Assembly: GCF_016862635.1 (NCBI RefSeq) | Contig: NZ_BONI01000064.1 | Location: forward strand, 1-55,415 | DNA length: 55,415 bases | Direction of reading: 5' to 3' | Source: Catellatospora coxensis | GTDB taxonomy: Bacteria; Actinomycetota; Actinomycetes; Mycobacteriales; Micromonosporaceae | Part shown: piece after piece, positions 30,453-37,982 of the stretch | How the letters are laid out: each line of letters opens with the position of its first letter | Numbering within the stretch: the stretch's first letter is position 1 | Translations under genes and position numbers: made by a program | Notes under the pieces: model-generated | The model's database searches: none | The model's input: the letters and a program-made list of their open reading frames with translations, nothing else | What the model was told of the DNA's origin: nothing

Positions 30453-30972
30453 CTGCCTCGCGCAGCGCCCCCGGCGACGACGACACCGCCCGCCCGCCGG
30501 GCGTCCTGGAGAACGTGTGGGACTGTCCGCGACCACTTGGTGCCGCTGACCGACTCGCGTACGTCGTGCCGGGCCCACAGCCGCCGGAACTCTGCGCTGC
30601 GGATGCTCAGCTCGCCGATGATCACGGTGGCGCGGGGATGGGTGGGGTCAGGATCGCTGATGTCCGACTATGGAATCAGCAACGGTACGTGGTGGTCGTC
30701 GAGTTCGGCCGGACAGCTCGCAGATCGCACATGGTCAATGGCGGTGTCGTACATGGAGGTGTCGCCGCCTACCCACAGGCAATGCTTCCGGTGTAGCGTC
30801 ACTCGCTGGAAGCTTTTGTCAGCGCGGCTGCATCAACGTCGTCTGTGAGCGTGGGCCTGCGGCAGCTGCTTTCAAGGCTGCCGATCAGTCAATCGGCTGG
30901 CCTCAGGCCGGCACGGCCCGATCTGGCGCCACCCGAACGGCTCGGTTCCTGCCACGGCTGGGAGGTATGACG
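30453..30972. other. 520-bp gap holding only a regulator remnant
   Basis: Apart from the MmyB-type remnant at 30502-30656 on the reverse strand, no gene is supported. A GGAGG at 30961-30965 is the ribosome site of the MauE gene that follows. No clear promoter motif could be singled out. Confidence 0.4.
30502..30656 (-). pseudogene. Fragment of a MmyB-type (XRE with ligand domain) regulator
   Basis: The reverse strand reads DPDPTHPRATVIIGELSIRS then AEFRRLWARHDVRESVSGTK. This is the signature SxEFxxLWARHDV region near the C-terminus of the MmyB-like ligand-binding domain that follows an XRE helix-turn-helix in many actinomycete regulators. Both flanks are lost, so it is a remnant. Confidence 0.6.
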
Positions 30973-31569
30973 GTGCGATACGTCCTGCTCGGATGCGTCG
31001 TGTGTCTCGGTGTGGTGTTCGCGGTCTCCGCGATCAGCAAGCTTCGCAGTCGGGCCTCGTACGCGGCCTTCGTCGCCTCGACGCGCGAGCTGCTGCCACG
31101 AGCCTGGCCGCCGGCGGCTCATGTCGCACTGATCGTGGTCGTCGCTGAAGTGGTGATCGTGCCGCTGTTGTTCTCGGCGCCGACGGCGGGACTGACCGTT
31201 GCCGCCGTGCTCCTGCTCGCCTTCAGCGGCGCCATCGTGCTGGCGGTGCGACGGGGTGTGCGCACGTCCTGTCGCTGCTTCGGCTCGTCGACAAAGCCAT
31301 TGGCTCGGATGCACGCTCTGCGCAGCGGTGTTCTTGCCGCGCTGGCGGTCACCGGGGCTGTCCTGGCCGGGCCGGTGGGGGCCGCGAACATCATCACCGG
31401 GCTGCATCCCGCCGGTACGGCGACCACCGTGCTGGCCGCGGGGGTCTTCGCGGCTCTCATGATCATGTTTGATGACCTGGTCGGACTCTTCGCGCCCACG
31501 GCCACCCCGGCCGCACGGGCGAGCATGCCTGCCGCTGTCGGGCAACGGCGCACTTCGGAAGAGATCTGA
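30973..31569 (+). CDS. MauE/DoxX-family redox membrane protein
   Basis: A 198-residue protein with about four membrane helices: GCVVCLGVVFAVSAISK, then VALIVVVAEVVIVPLLF, GLTVAAVLLLAFSGAIVLAV and the C-terminal pair. Between helices it carries SCRCFGSST, the CxCFG motif typical of MauE. MauE with MauD is required for correct disulfide formation in methylamine dehydrogenase small subunit. The start is taken at GTG 30973 because GGAGG (30961-30965) is seven bases upstream; the ATG at 30967 would be only one base away. Here no methylamine genes occur; the partner is the TlpA-like protein at 37336 and the likely substrate is the Cys-rich peptide at 31797. Confidence 0.85.
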   Translation: MRYVLLGCVVCLGVVFAVSAISKLRSRASYAAFVASTRELLPRAWPPAAHVALIVVVAEVVIVPLLFSAPTAGLTVAAVLLLAFSGAIVLAVRRGVRTSCRCFGSSTKPLARMHALRSGVLAALAVTGAVLAGPVGAANIITGLHPAGTATTVLAAGVFAALMIMFDDLVGLFAPTATPAARASMPAAVGQRRTSEEI

Positions 31570-31796
31570 ATCCCGATACCGGGTGCCGATCTTGCGGTGG
31601 ACGGACTCGTTGACCTTATCCCGGAGAGTCGGGCTGACCTGGCCGTTGAGCTCCTGTGCGGCCCTTGCGAAGTCGAACCCCGACGGCCGGCACACCAGCA
31701 CACATGGCCGGCCGCCCCCTCGCCGCGAAAGCCGTGAGCCGTGCCTCCGGCAGCGTGGTGGGGCGGAGTACACGCCGCCACCACGCCGTACCCCGG

Positions 31797-32009
31797 CTAG
31801 TTGCAGTTGTAGTAGTTGCTGGCGCAGCCGTTGTAGACCTTGTAGCAGTTGTACCCGTCGTAGGCGTAGCAGTAGCGGTAACCCTGCGTCCGTGTCCCGC
31901 TGCAGTAGCAGCCGGTCACGTAGCACGGCGGGCACGCCGCTGCCGCGTCGGCCTTCGGCACGACGAAGGCGGTCATGCGGTCGCTGATACGCTCGATCAG
32001 CTTGATCAT
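31797..32009 (-). CDS. Precursor of a Cys- and Tyr-rich secreted peptide (8 Cys, 11 Tyr)
   Basis: A 70-residue product with AAGGAG seven bases before its ATG, so expression is well supported. Residues 1-25 (MIKLIERISDRMTAFVVPKA, then DAAAA) contain no Cys and no Tyr and look like a leader with an Ala-rich cleavage region. Residues 26-70 carry all eight Cys (first four in CPPCYVTGCYC) and eleven Tyr, with repeated aromatic-Cys steps such as YRYCYAYDGYNCYKVYNGC. The even Cys count and adjacent MauE, thioredoxin-like, S26 peptidase and ABC genes indicate an exported peptide with four disulfides. The leader lacks a long hydrophobic stretch, so it is not a normal Sec signal. No lanthipeptide, sactipeptide or lasso enzyme is nearby. 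Function (toxin, signal, coat) is unknown. Confidence 0.85.
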   Translation of the reverse strand: MIKLIERISDRMTAFVVPKADAAAACPPCYVTGCYCSGTRTQGYRYCYAYDGYNCYKVYNGCASNYYNCN

Positions 32010-32088
32010 TGAAGCTCCTTCCGTTCGGGTGGCTGACGCTAACGCCGCGGCGTACATGAACCGTCCGATCGTGCTACGCATCGAGGAA

Positions 32089-32103
32089 TGTATCTGTTTT
32101 GTA
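32089..32103. promoter_or_regulatory. TGTA direct repeats 11 bp apart before precursor and peptidase
   Basis: TGTA at 32089-32092 and 32100-32103 (TACA on the other strand) are repeated with an 11-bp period in the 117-bp divergent region. SARP regulators bind short direct repeats with one-turn spacing, and a similar TACA pair occurs at 37904-37920 before the second SARP gene. Binding is inferred only. Confidence 0.35.
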
Positions 32104-32126
32104 GGTCGCGGCGGCATGCTGGGCCG

Positions 32127-32648
32127 ATGTGGACCATCGCCGGTGCGGGATTGCTGATCGTCACCGTCTGCGTCGTGCTGGTGATCCGGCGGATGCGCGG
32201 GCGGCTGACCGTGGTGAGGGTCCACGGCCAGAGCATGACGCCGGCGCTGCACCCGGGCGACCGCGTGCTCGTCCGCCGCACTGGCCTTGACGGCGTACGC
32301 AACGGTGACGTGGTCATGGTGGCGCGCCCGTCGCCGGCGGACAGCGCCACCTGGACCGTGCCGGGCGTGGCGAAGTCCGCCGTCGTCGCCGATGACGCCT
32401 GGGCCGGCGCGACCGGCGACTGGCTGATCAAGCGGGTGGTCGCCGTCCCGGGCGACGAGGTGCCGCGGGAGACGGTGGAGGCGCTGCGCCACACCGCCGA
32501 CCAGGCGGTGCCCCCCGGCCGGTTCGTCGCGGTCGGCGACAACGCCGAGCTCAGCTTCGACTCCCGGACCTGCGGTTACTTCACCGACGAGCAGCTGTGG
32601 GGCCTGGTGGTCAAGCGGCTCGAACCGGTCGTGCCACCGCGTGCCTAG
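32127..32648 (+). CDS. S26-family (LepB-like) signal peptidase
   Basis: A 173-residue protease with one N-terminal membrane helix (IAGAGLLIVTVCVVLVI), the serine box GQSMTPALHPGD (S36) and the lysine box LIKRVVAVPGDEV (K102), which form the Ser/Lys dyad; the conserved VAVGDNAELSFDSR box follows. It is shorter than housekeeping LepB, as are the dedicated peptidases seen in peptide clusters. It starts 117 bp from the divergent precursor gene and is followed after 33 bp by a SARP gene on the same strand. The probable job is to cut the precursor after its Ala-rich stretch. Confidence 0.9.
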   Translation: MWTIAGAGLLIVTVCVVLVIRRMRGRLTVVRVHGQSMTPALHPGDRVLVRRTGLDGVRNGDVVMVARPSPADSATWTVPGVAKSAVVADDAWAGATGDWLIKRVVAVPGDEVPRETVEALRHTADQAVPPGRFVAVGDNAELSFDSRTCGYFTDEQLWGLVVKRLEPVVPPRA

Positions 32649-32681
32649 TATCGACCTTGGCAACGTGATCGGGAGGCGTGA

Positions 32682-35483
32682 ATGGGTTGGGAGTTCCGCC
32701 TGCTCGGCCCGTTGGAACTCAGGCGGGACGGGGCCGCCGTCGCCGCGGGCTCGGTCAAACAGCGGATGCTGCTCGCCTCGCTGCTGCTCGACGCCAACCG
32801 AGTCGTGTCCGTGGACCGCCTCGTCGCGACCCTGTGGGAACGCGATCCGCCCACCTCGGCCGTCGCGAACATCCGCACCTACGCCTCGCAGCTGCGCCTG
32901 ACGCTGACCGACGGCAACGGTGACAGCCGGCTCGCCGGCCGCCCGCCCGGCTATCTGCTGACGGCGGCCGACGATGAGCTCGACCTCGCTGTCTTCACCC
33001 AGCGCGCGGCGGCCGGGCGGGCCGCGATGAGTCGTGGTGAACTGCGGCAGGCGGTCAGCGCCTTCCGGGAGGCGCTGGCGCCATGGCGGGGCGCGGCGGG
33101 CGTGGACACCTGCCGGTCCGGCCTGCTCGCGACGCGCCTTGCCGGGCTGGACCAGCAGCGGCTCACCGTCATCGAGGAGTTGGTCGCGGCCCGGCAGCAG
33201 CTTGGCGAGAACGCGCAGCTCATCCCGGAACTGCGGCAGCTCACTTACGAGCACCCGCTCCGGGAGCAGCTCTGGCAGCAGCTCATCGTCTCCCTCTACC
33301 GTGCTGGCGACATCGCGGGTGCCCTGGACGCCTACGGGCAGGCCCGCTCCGCGCTCGTGCGCGATCTCGGCGTCGACCCCGGTTCGGAGCTGTCCGCCCT
33401 CTACCAGGCTGTGCTCAGCCGCGACCCGACGCTCCTGCCGGAGTCGAGGGCCGCCGACCGGACGGAGATCCGCCCGCGCGAGCTCCCCTCGGACGTGGCG
33501 CGCCTCGTGGGGCGGGACCGAGAGGTCGCGATGGCGACAGGCGCGCTGGCGGACGTGTCGGCCATCGCCTTCTACGGCGACGGCGGCGTCGGCAAGTCGG
33601 CTCTCGCAGTCCATGTCGCCCACGAGATGGCACCGTCGTTTCCCGACGGTCAGATCTATGTGGACCTGGGCGGATCCGGCACGCAGCCCCAGGCGGCCGT
33701 GGACGTGCTGCGACGGGTCATCCGGACGCTCGGTGTACCGGCCGATCAGATGCCGCAGAGTGAGGCGGAGGCGTCGGCTCGCTACCGGTCATTCGTGGTG
33801 GAGCGCCAGATGCTCGTGCTGCTGGACAACGCGACCAGCGCGGAGCAGGTCCGCCCGCTGCTGGTCGGCGGGGGCGGCACGGTAGTCATGATCACCAGCC
33901 GGCGGATGCTCGCGACGATCGACCGCGCCGTACACATCGAGGTGAACCGCCTCACCGAGCAGGCCGCGGCGCAGTTGCTGGCGGCGGTGTGCGGACCCGA
34001 GCGCATCGCGGCCGAGCCGGCGGAGACCGCGCGCCTGACGGTGCTCTGCGACCGGTCGCCGCTCGCCCTGCGCATCGCCGGCGCCCGTCTCGCCGCCCGG
34101 CCGCTGTGGAGCATCGGCGAGCTGGTCCGGCAACTCTCCGACGAGCGGAGCCGGCTCGATATGCTCGCCTTGGGCGATCTGGCCGTCCGCTCCAGTATCG
34201 AGCTGAGCTTCCGTGCGGTCGGCGGCGACGCCGCGACCCTGCTCGGGCTGCTCGGCCTGGTCCGCATCAACGAGTTCACGCTCACCGCGGTCGCCGCCCT
34301 GGGTGACCTGTCGTCCGCGCAGGCGGCGCCGGCCTTCGACCAGCTGATCGAGCAGCGCCTGGTCGAGCAGATCACGCCCGGCCGGTTCCGGATCGGCGAT
34401 CTGGTCCGGCTGTTCGCCCGCGACCTCGCCGTCGCGGGCCGTCCCGAGGCGCTGCACCGCCTGCTGTGCTTCTATCTCTGCACGGCACGCCGGGCCTGGG
34501 AACTGGTACACCCGGCGTTCCGGCCAGCCCGCGACGACGGGTTCTTCGAGACCGTCCCACGGCTGGAGTTCGCCGACGCGCAAGCGGCGACGGCGTGGCT
34601 GGATCAGGAGCGGGCCAACCTGCTGACGCTGGCGCGCCAGGTGGCCGACGAGCCCGCCGCCGTCGCCCGCTTCGTGCCGCTCTTGCTCTCCTGCCTGCAC
34701 CAGTATCTCGCGGCCGACGACAGCTGGGACGACCTGGACGAGCTGGCCCGGCTGTCGCGGGCCGTCGCCGTGCGTGATGCCGCCTGGCATGCCGAGGCGG
34801 AGGCGATGGTCTGCCTCGCCGCCGTCTGCCGGGCCCGCGGCATGTTCGGCCAGGCCATCGCCTATCTGGAGCGGGCGGGCGATCTGCGGCGCCGCTTCGG
34901 CGACGAGACCGGCGTCGCCGACTGCCTGACGGCGCTGGGTCAGACGCTGATCCGCTCGGGTGACCTCGGGACGGGACTGACCCGGCTCCAGGACGGCGCG
35001 GCGCTCTACGACCGGCACGGCCTGCGGCCGGCGGCGAGCCACGCGCTGCACGAGGCCGGGGAGGTCCTGTGCCGCCTGGGTCGTTACGCCGAGGCGGAGA
35101 CCTCGTTCGAGCAGGCGCTGGCTGTCCGCCGGGCCGAGCGGGACCTCACCGGCGAGGCGATCACCCTGGCCGCGATGGGCATCACCGACTGCCTGCGCGG
35201 CAGCGATCAGCGCGCCGTGGGCAGGCTGACCGATGCGCTCGCCCGGTGCCGGGCCACCGCGGCACACCGCCACAGCTGGCAGGCGCTGATGTGGCGCGCC
35301 GCGGCGCACCAGCGGCTGGGGCAGAGCAGCGAGATGGCGGCCGATCTGCGGTCGGCCTGGGACCTGTCGCGGTCGTACGGGGACGGGAACCGCGAACGTT
35401 TCGCCGCCATGCTGCTGGAGCAGCTCAGCGGGGGCGACGAGGGCGACCTGAAGCACCGCGTGGCGGCCGAGTTCCTGTTCTAA
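32682..35483 (+). CDS. SARP/AfsR-type regulator (BTAD, NB-ARC, TPR), copy 1
   Basis: A 933-residue regulator. Residues 1-95 form the OmpR-like winged helix (FRLLGPLELRRDG), 100-250 the bacterial transcriptional activation domain (LREQLWQQLIVSLYRAGDIA), about 270-560 an NB-ARC ATPase (Walker A GDGGVGKSA; sensor motif MLVLLDNATS), and the C-terminal 300 residues TPR-like repeats. GGGAGG precedes the ATG at 32682. Proteins of this class activate specialised-metabolite clusters by binding direct repeats near promoters. It follows the signal peptidase and its stop overlaps that of the convergent ABC exporter (shared CTAA). Confidence 0.93.
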   Translation: MGWEFRLLGPLELRRDGAAVAAGSVKQRMLLASLLLDANRVVSVDRLVATLWERDPPTSAVANIRTYASQLRLTLTDGNGDSRLAGRPPGYLLTAADDELDLAVFTQRAAAGRAAMSRGELRQAVSAFREALAPWRGAAGVDTCRSGLLATRLAGLDQQRLTVIEELVAARQQLGENAQLIPELRQLTYEHPLREQLWQQLIVSLYRAGDIAGALDAYGQARSALVRDLGVDPGSELSALYQAVLSRDPTLLPESRAADRTEIRPRELPSDVARLVGRDREVAMATGALADVSAIAFYGDGGVGKSALAVHVAHEMAPSFPDGQIYVDLGGSGTQPQAAVDVLRRVIRTLGVPADQMPQSEAEASARYRSFVVERQMLVLLDNATSAEQVRPLLVGGGGTVVMITSRRMLATIDRAVHIEVNRLTEQAAAQLLAAVCGPERIAAEPAETARLTVLCDRSPLALRIAGARLAARPLWSIGELVRQLSDERSRLDMLALGDLAVRSSIELSFRAVGGDAATLLGLLGLVRINEFTLTAVAALGDLSSAQAAPAFDQLIEQRLVEQITPGRFRIGDLVRLFARDLAVAGRPEALHRLLCFYLCTARRAWELVHPAFRPARDDGFFETVPRLEFADAQAATAWLDQERANLLTLARQVADEPAAVARFVPLLLSCLHQYLAADDSWDDLDELARLSRAVAVRDAAWHAEAEAMVCLAAVCRARGMFGQAIAYLERAGDLRRRFGDETGVADCLTALGQTLIRSGDLGTGLTRLQDGAALYDRHGLRPAASHALHEAGEVLCRLGRYAEAETSFEQALAVRRAERDLTGEAITLAAMGITDCLRGSDQRAVGRLTDALARCRATAAHRHSWQALMWRAAAHQRLGQSSEMAADLRSAWDLSRSYGDGNRERFAAMLLEQLSGGDEGDLKHRVAAEFLF

Positions 35484-37339
35484 TCGCCGCGGCCCGCCGG
35501 CTCCGACAGCTGGTAGCCGGTGGCCTGCAACTGGAACAGTTGCGCGTAGGCGCCGTCGGCGGCCATCAGCGTCACGTGGTCCCCCTGCTCGGCGACGACC
35601 CCGTCGGCGAGCACGACGATGCTGTCGGCGTCGCGCAGCGAGCCGAGCCGGTGGGAGATGAGCAGGCTCGTCCGGTCCGCCCGGTGCTCCCGCAGCCGCT
35701 GGTGCACCTCGAACTCGGCCTGGGCGTCGAGGCCCGCGCTCGGCTCGTCGAGGATCATCAGGTCCCGCTTGTCCCGCAGGAACGCGCGGGCCAGCGCCAG
35801 CCGTTGCCACTGCCCGCCGGAGAAGCGGACGCCGGTCTCGGGATCGCCCTGGTCGGACTCGCCGAAGAACATCCGGCTCAGCATCGTGTCGTACCCTCGG
35901 GGCAGCGCCTCGACCGCGGCGTGAACGCCCGCCCGCTGCGCCGCGGCGACGAGCACCGGCCGGTCGTCGATGCTCGCGACGTCGCCGAGCCCGATGTTGT
36001 CGGCGGCGGTGAGGTCATAGCTCATGTAGTCCTGGAACACGGCGCCGATGCGCGCGCGCAACTCCGTGATCTCCACGTCGCGCAGGTCCACGCCGTCCCA
36101 TGTGATGGTGCCGCGGTCGGGGTCGTAGAACCGGCAGACCAGCTTCACCAGGGTGCTCTTGCCTGCGCCGTTGAGGCCGACGAGCCCGACCGTCGTGCCG
36201 TGCGGAATGATCAGGTTCACCCCGCGCAGCACCCACGGGTGCTCGTCGCTGTAGCGGAACCACACGTCGCGCAGCTCGATGCCGCGCCGCAGCGCGGGAA
36301 GTGCGCGGGGGTCGGTGCTCAGCGGCAGGTCCGGCGCGGCGTCGACGACCATCGCGTAGTGGTGGAAGACGGTGAGCTGCTGGTGCGTGTGGGCCACCGA
36401 CACGATCAGCTGCTGCATCGCGCCCAGGACGCCCGGCACGACGACGAGGAACATGGCGACGTCGCCGACCGTGAGCGCCCCTGCCTGCGCCTGCCGAGCG
36501 GCCCAGACCAGGCCCGCTCCGGCGACGATCGCGCTCAGCGCGGCGAGCCCGCCCTGGGTGATCAGCTCGCGGCGGTCCATCCGGCGCTTGGCCCCGAACA
36601 CCTCCCGCAGTTCGGCCAGCATCCGCCCGCGCAGGAAGCCGCCGGTGCCGAACAACCGGATCTCCTTGGCGGCGTCGACGCTGCCGAGGAGGTTGCGGTA
36701 GAAGAACTCGCGCCGCTCGGTCGGGCCCAGGTCCCAGATCATCGCCGCCCGCCGCCGGGAGAGCTGCAGCTCCAGTAGGAGTGTCGGCACCGCCGTCGCG
36801 AGGACCGCCAGCGTCATGACGGGGCTGATCACGGCGAGCGAGCCGAGGAAGCCGAGCAGTGTCAGCACACCCCGGGTCACGCCGAGGGAGCCGTCGACCA
36901 CCTGACCCGGTGCGGCGGCGCCCTGCTGCGCGAGCCGGAGCCGGTCCAGGAAGGCGGGGTTCTCGAAGTAGGCCAGCCCGCTGAAGCGGTCCACCGCGCG
37001 GTAGAGCTCATCCTGCGCCAACAGGGCGACGCGCTGGTCGAGCTGCGTCCGCAGGTACTGGGTCAGCTGGGGAAACGCCGCGGTGGCGAGGCCCGCGACC
37101 GCGAGACCGCAGGCGACCGCCGTGACCTCGGCCGGCGCCCCGCCGGTGGTGATCAGGTCGAGCAGCGTCTTGGTGAGCCAGGCGGCGGCCACCGGCACCG
37201 CCGCCCCGGCGAGGGTGCAGACGGCGTACGAGGCGGTGGTGGCGGCGGCCCCTCGGCGGGCGATGACGGCCGCGAGCCTGCCCGCGCGCAGCAGCTCCCG
37301 GCGGCTGGGCGGGGCGGCCGCGGTGAACTCGGTCGTCAT
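35480..37339 (-). CDS. ABC exporter (fused membrane and ATPase domains)
   Basis: A 619-residue half-transporter. Residues about 35-330 hold the six-helix membrane domain (AAVPVAAAWLTKTLLDLIT, VLTLLGFLGSLAVISPVM, GLAALSAIVAGAGLVW), residues 350-600 the ATPase with Walker A GLNGAGKST, signature FSGGQWQRLALARAF, Walker B LMILDEPSAGLD and switch ISHRL. No C39 peptidase domain is fused, which agrees with a separate S26 peptidase in the cluster. The start ATG overlaps the stop of the TlpA-like gene (ATGA), so both are one transcript. It probably exports the Cys-rich peptide; lipid or drug export cannot be ruled out from sequence. Confidence 0.92.
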   Translation of the reverse strand: MTTEFTAAAPPSRRELLRAGRLAAVIARRGAAATTASYAVCTLAGAAVPVAAAWLTKTLLDLITTGGAPAEVTAVACGLAVAGLATAAFPQLTQYLRTQLDQRVALLAQDELYRAVDRFSGLAYFENPAFLDRLRLAQQGAAAPGQVVDGSLGVTRGVLTLLGFLGSLAVISPVMTLAVLATAVPTLLLELQLSRRRAAMIWDLGPTERREFFYRNLLGSVDAAKEIRLFGTGGFLRGRMLAELREVFGAKRRMDRRELITQGGLAALSAIVAGAGLVWAARQAQAGALTVGDVAMFLVVVPGVLGAMQQLIVSVAHTHQQLTVFHHYAMVVDAAPDLPLSTDPRALPALRRGIELRDVWFRYSDEHPWVLRGVNLIIPHGTTVGLVGLNGAGKSTLVKLVCRFYDPDRGTITWDGVDLRDVEITELRARIGAVFQDYMSYDLTAADNIGLGDVASIDDRPVLVAAAQRAGVHAAVEALPRGYDTMLSRMFFGESDQGDPETGVRFSGGQWQRLALARAFLRDKRDLMILDEPSAGLDAQAEFEVHQRLREHRADRTSLLISHRLGSLRDADSIVVLADGVVAEQGDHVTLMAADGAYAQLFQLQATGYQLSEPAGRGD

Positions 37340-37881
37340 ACTGCGGCGGGCCGGGGCAGCCCGGACAGCATGGAGCCGCTCGCCACCATCGTCCCGTCGG
37401 CGGAGACGAGGCCGACCGCGGGGAAGCCCTTCACGCCGAAGGCGGCCGCGACCGGCCCTTCGTCCTTCTCCAGCACCACCCGTGCCACGTCGGACAGCTG
37501 CTCCACGGTCGCGGTCGCCTCGGCGGCCACATCGGCGACGACGACGGCGAAGACCCGGTCCCGGCCACCGAGCTCGGCGGCGTAGGCGACGAACTCGGGC
37601 AGGCGCTCGCGGCAGGGCGCGCAGCCGGGCGAGAAGAAGCCGACGAGTGTCCCGTCGGCGAACGAGGCGGTGGAGACCGCCTCGCCGGCGATGGTCACGG
37701 CTGAGAAGGAGCCGATCTGCGCGCCCGCCGGGAGGATCAGGTCCGTGGCCGTGGGGCCGGTCGGCATCTTGGACAGCAGCGCGGTGTGCTCGCGCAGGCG
37801 GCGGATCATGCCGAAGGCCAGGAGCAGATTGAGCAGGCAGATGGTGGTGACGACGGCGAGAGCGATCCATAGGTATGCCAT
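37336..37881 (-). CDS. Membrane-anchored thioredoxin-like protein (TlpA/MauD-like)
   Basis: A 181-residue protein. Residues 4-25 (LWIALAVVTTICLLNLLLAF) anchor it in the membrane; the remainder is a thioredoxin fold with active site C87-APC-90 (FSPGCAPCRE) and the cis-Pro loop VKGFPAVGLV. It is expected to shuffle or reduce disulfides outside the membrane. In methylamine clusters MauD has this build and works with MauE, whose homologue lies at 30973. It is the first gene of a two-gene operon with the ABC exporter (4-nt overlap), linking disulfide handling to export. Confidence 0.9.
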   Translation of the reverse strand: MAYLWIALAVVTTICLLNLLLAFGMIRRLREHTALLSKMPTGPTATDLILPAGAQIGSFSAVTIAGEAVSTASFADGTLVGFFSPGCAPCRERLPEFVAYAAELGGRDRVFAVVVADVAAEATATVEQLSDVARVVLEKDEGPVAAAFGVKGFPAVGLVSADGTMVASGSMLSGLPRPAAV

Positions 37882-37903
37882 CCGCGCAGGCTAGCCAGCA
37901 CGG

Positions 37904-37920
37904 ATACAAGCGACATACAA
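37904..37920. promoter_or_regulatory. ATACAA direct repeats 11 bp apart between TlpA and SARP 2
   Basis: ATACAA at 37904-37909 and again at 37915-37920, exactly 11 bp apart, in the 101-bp divergent region between the TlpA-exporter operon and the second SARP gene. One-turn spacing is typical of SARP binding sites. Only two repeats are clear. Confidence 0.4.
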
Positions 37921-37982
37921 ATCTGATCCAGGTGTGACGATGTTCAGTCCACATTGGCCGCTCCGCCCCGGTAGGATTCAGG

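Noticed and set aside
31570-31796. Reverse-strand frame reading FDFARAAQELNGQVSPTLRD after the Cys-rich peptide
   Set aside because: It looks somewhat protein-like, but has no start site, no recognised family and runs into the convergent MauE end; not enough for a gene call.
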